From Tigriopus japonicus (Eukaryota; Arthropoda; Copepoda; Harpacticoida; Harpacticidae): a stretch of DNA of 64,000 nucleotides. The notes under the pieces were generated by a model that worked only from the letters and a program-made list of their open reading frames with translations, was not told the origin of the DNA and ran no database searches. Made by a program: the position numbers and the translations under genes. The DNA lies in assembly GCA_010645155.1 (NCBI GenBank), contig CM021318.1:10405331-10469330 (forward strand), in the 5' to 3' direction. Position 1 is the first letter of the stretch; each line of letters starts with the position of its first letter. Shown piece by piece: positions 62,618-64,000 of this stretch.

Positions 62618-62791
62618 TCACGCCACCCTGGTTTGATCGGGCGGAATTGGACTGCTGTAGGCTGGCTTAATCCCTTCAACGTCAGGCGGATTCGGCGAGT
62701 TCTTATCGTAATTGTGACCATTGTGGTATTTAGTTGGATTGTATTTAAATGAAGCAAATAACAGGAGCACTTTAAAGTTTTGCGCTTTCAT
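62618..62791 (-). CDS. Small candidate ORF, 57 residues, Pro/Asn-rich, possibly secreted
   Basis: ATG at 62791 opens a short hydrophobic start (MKAQNFKVLLLFASF), followed by a polar region, HNYDKNSPNPPDVEGIKPAY then SSPIPPDQTRVA, and TGA at 62618. The composition looks peptide-like rather than random and the N-terminus weakly resembles a signal peptide, but no family is recognised. Whether it is a real gene, an exon or chance is open. Confidence 0.25.
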   Translation of the reverse strand: MKAQNFKVLLLFASFKYNPTKYHNGHNYDKNSPNPPDVEGIKPAYSSPIPPDQTRVA

Positions 62792-64000
62792 CTAGGCTTC
62801 CAGCAGTAAAAAGATGAACTTTCGTAAGACTAGCAGCTTCGATGCAATTTTTGACCTTCTTGCTAGACCAGGGAATTTCTGAGTCATTCTTACCTTTTTA
62901 TACAAAATTGAATGTTAGTTTCACAATTTCGCATATTTTTCGAATACTCGAAATTTTCAGCTGTCGTTCACTATTTTTTTCAAAATACAAGTGAAAAGGA
63001 ACCATTTTGGTTCATCCAAGGTATTTCCCCTTTACACCTTAAAAAAACGATTTCCCTGGAAATGATCTATAATTTAAGTTTGGATGGCTCTACTTACATC
63101 TGGTTGACAATATGCTCAGTTTTTTAATTAGAAAATGAGACCCATTAAATCATAAAATGCCAGAAAGAAACATTTAAGACCTATTTTTGCAGTAGGCTTG
63201 CTTAAGTACTTTTTTCAATCACCCTGAAACTAAATTTTGCAAATTAATGACCCAACTCCAGCCAAGGAGGAAAAAATGGAGCAATTCTCTTTCACATGCT
63301 AAATATAGTTATAAATTGACTTCTTCCTTTTACTGAATCTAATAGGATGCATCTTGCTGGTCAAATACATCACTCTTCACATCAACTCAAAAACTTGATG
63401 TAAAAGGATGACTTCTACTACATCTTCAACTTCTACCATGTCTATGACAAAAGTGAAAAAAGATTTGGAAAGTGCAATGAAACAAATGGATGCTTAGCTC
63501 CAGAATTCGATAAAATACCCTTTTCTGGTGTGAATGACATAAGTGTCTTAAAATCGACCATTCTGATTTTTGCCTTTGTGAACCTCCTATAAAGCTGTAA
63601 TGAAGTTTAAGATTTGGAAAAAAAATAATGTGTGAGATTTCGTGCTCTTGGGAGAAATGAGTCGGGTGATGGGTTTGTGTTCTGCTTTGTTCGTTTTCAA
63701 TCTATCATTAATTTCATTCTACTCCCCAATTTCATGATTTTGGGTATGGTTTCAAAAACCTTATGTTATTTTTTTACATTTATACAAGATTAGATCTATT
63801 ATTGAATTTTACAATATTTGTACATCTTGAGTACTTTCTCTATCTTGACGGCTCCCTTGTTATAATATGGTCATTATTACATCAAGTGTGTCAAGATGGG
63901 CCGTTATGTTGTTCTGTACTTCAAGCAGTCACTTAATGCACACTTTTTTGTCAGGTGCTTTAGTAAATCTTTAGTAATCGTCCCAGGTAGAGATGGATAG
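62792..64000. other. Right-edge intergenic DNA, nothing recognised
   Basis: AT-rich with T-runs and short open frames only. No repeat or gene signal stands out. Confidence 0.5.

Overview
This is a eukaryotic nuclear window of about 40% GC, with short GT-AG introns (64-130 bp), some longer introns, and much apparently non-coding DNA. A two-Ig protein of the dpr (defective proboscis extension response) type points to an arthropod. The compact exons, the copepod-like non-LTR retrotransposon remnants and the many small foldback elements make a crustacean such as a copepod my best guess, but the sequence does not prove it.

I can build five protein-coding genes exon by exon. (1) A bublin coiled-coil (BBLN/UPF0184) homologue on + at 2491-2932. 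(2) A type I membrane protein with an Ig-like ectodomain on - at 5132-3897, convergent with the first; a ~460 bp near-palindrome lies between the two stop codons. (3) A six-exon dpr-like cell-surface recognition protein on + at 39576-48460, whose 4.4 kb first intron holds three non-autonomous DNA transposons with recognisable target-site duplications. (4) A SERP1/RAMP4 homologue (ER translocon stress protein) on + at 56807-57188, with a predicted 6-nt microexon. (5) A 977-residue PWWP / C2H2 zinc-finger / AT-hook / poly-Q chromatin protein on - at 62000-58175, convergent with SERP1; their likely poly(A) signals are about 100 bp apart.

Region by region: 1-477 holds an open frame on - running off the left edge with membrane-like segments, perhaps an exon of a neighbouring gene. 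921-1406 has twin palindromes and a decayed reverse-transcriptase fragment. 2.4-5.1 kb holds genes 1 and 2. 5.1-39.4 kb is mostly anonymous intergenic or very-large-intron DNA. It carries a retrotransposon C-terminus (16.8-17.2 kb), three foldback elements (9.6, 17.9 and 18.1 kb) and two orphan exon-like segments on - (13.2 and 27.6 kb). 39.5-48.5 kb is the dpr-like gene. 48.5-56.8 kb shows no gene I can defend. 56.8-62.0 kb is the dense SERP1 / PWWP pair. 62.0-64 kb is the PWWP upstream region with one small candidate ORF.

No operon, CRISPR, rRNA or convincing tRNA was seen. The genes do not form one pathway. The two cell-surface Ig proteins act in cell recognition, SERP1 at the ER membrane, BBLN probably at the cytoskeleton, and the PWWP protein on chromatin.
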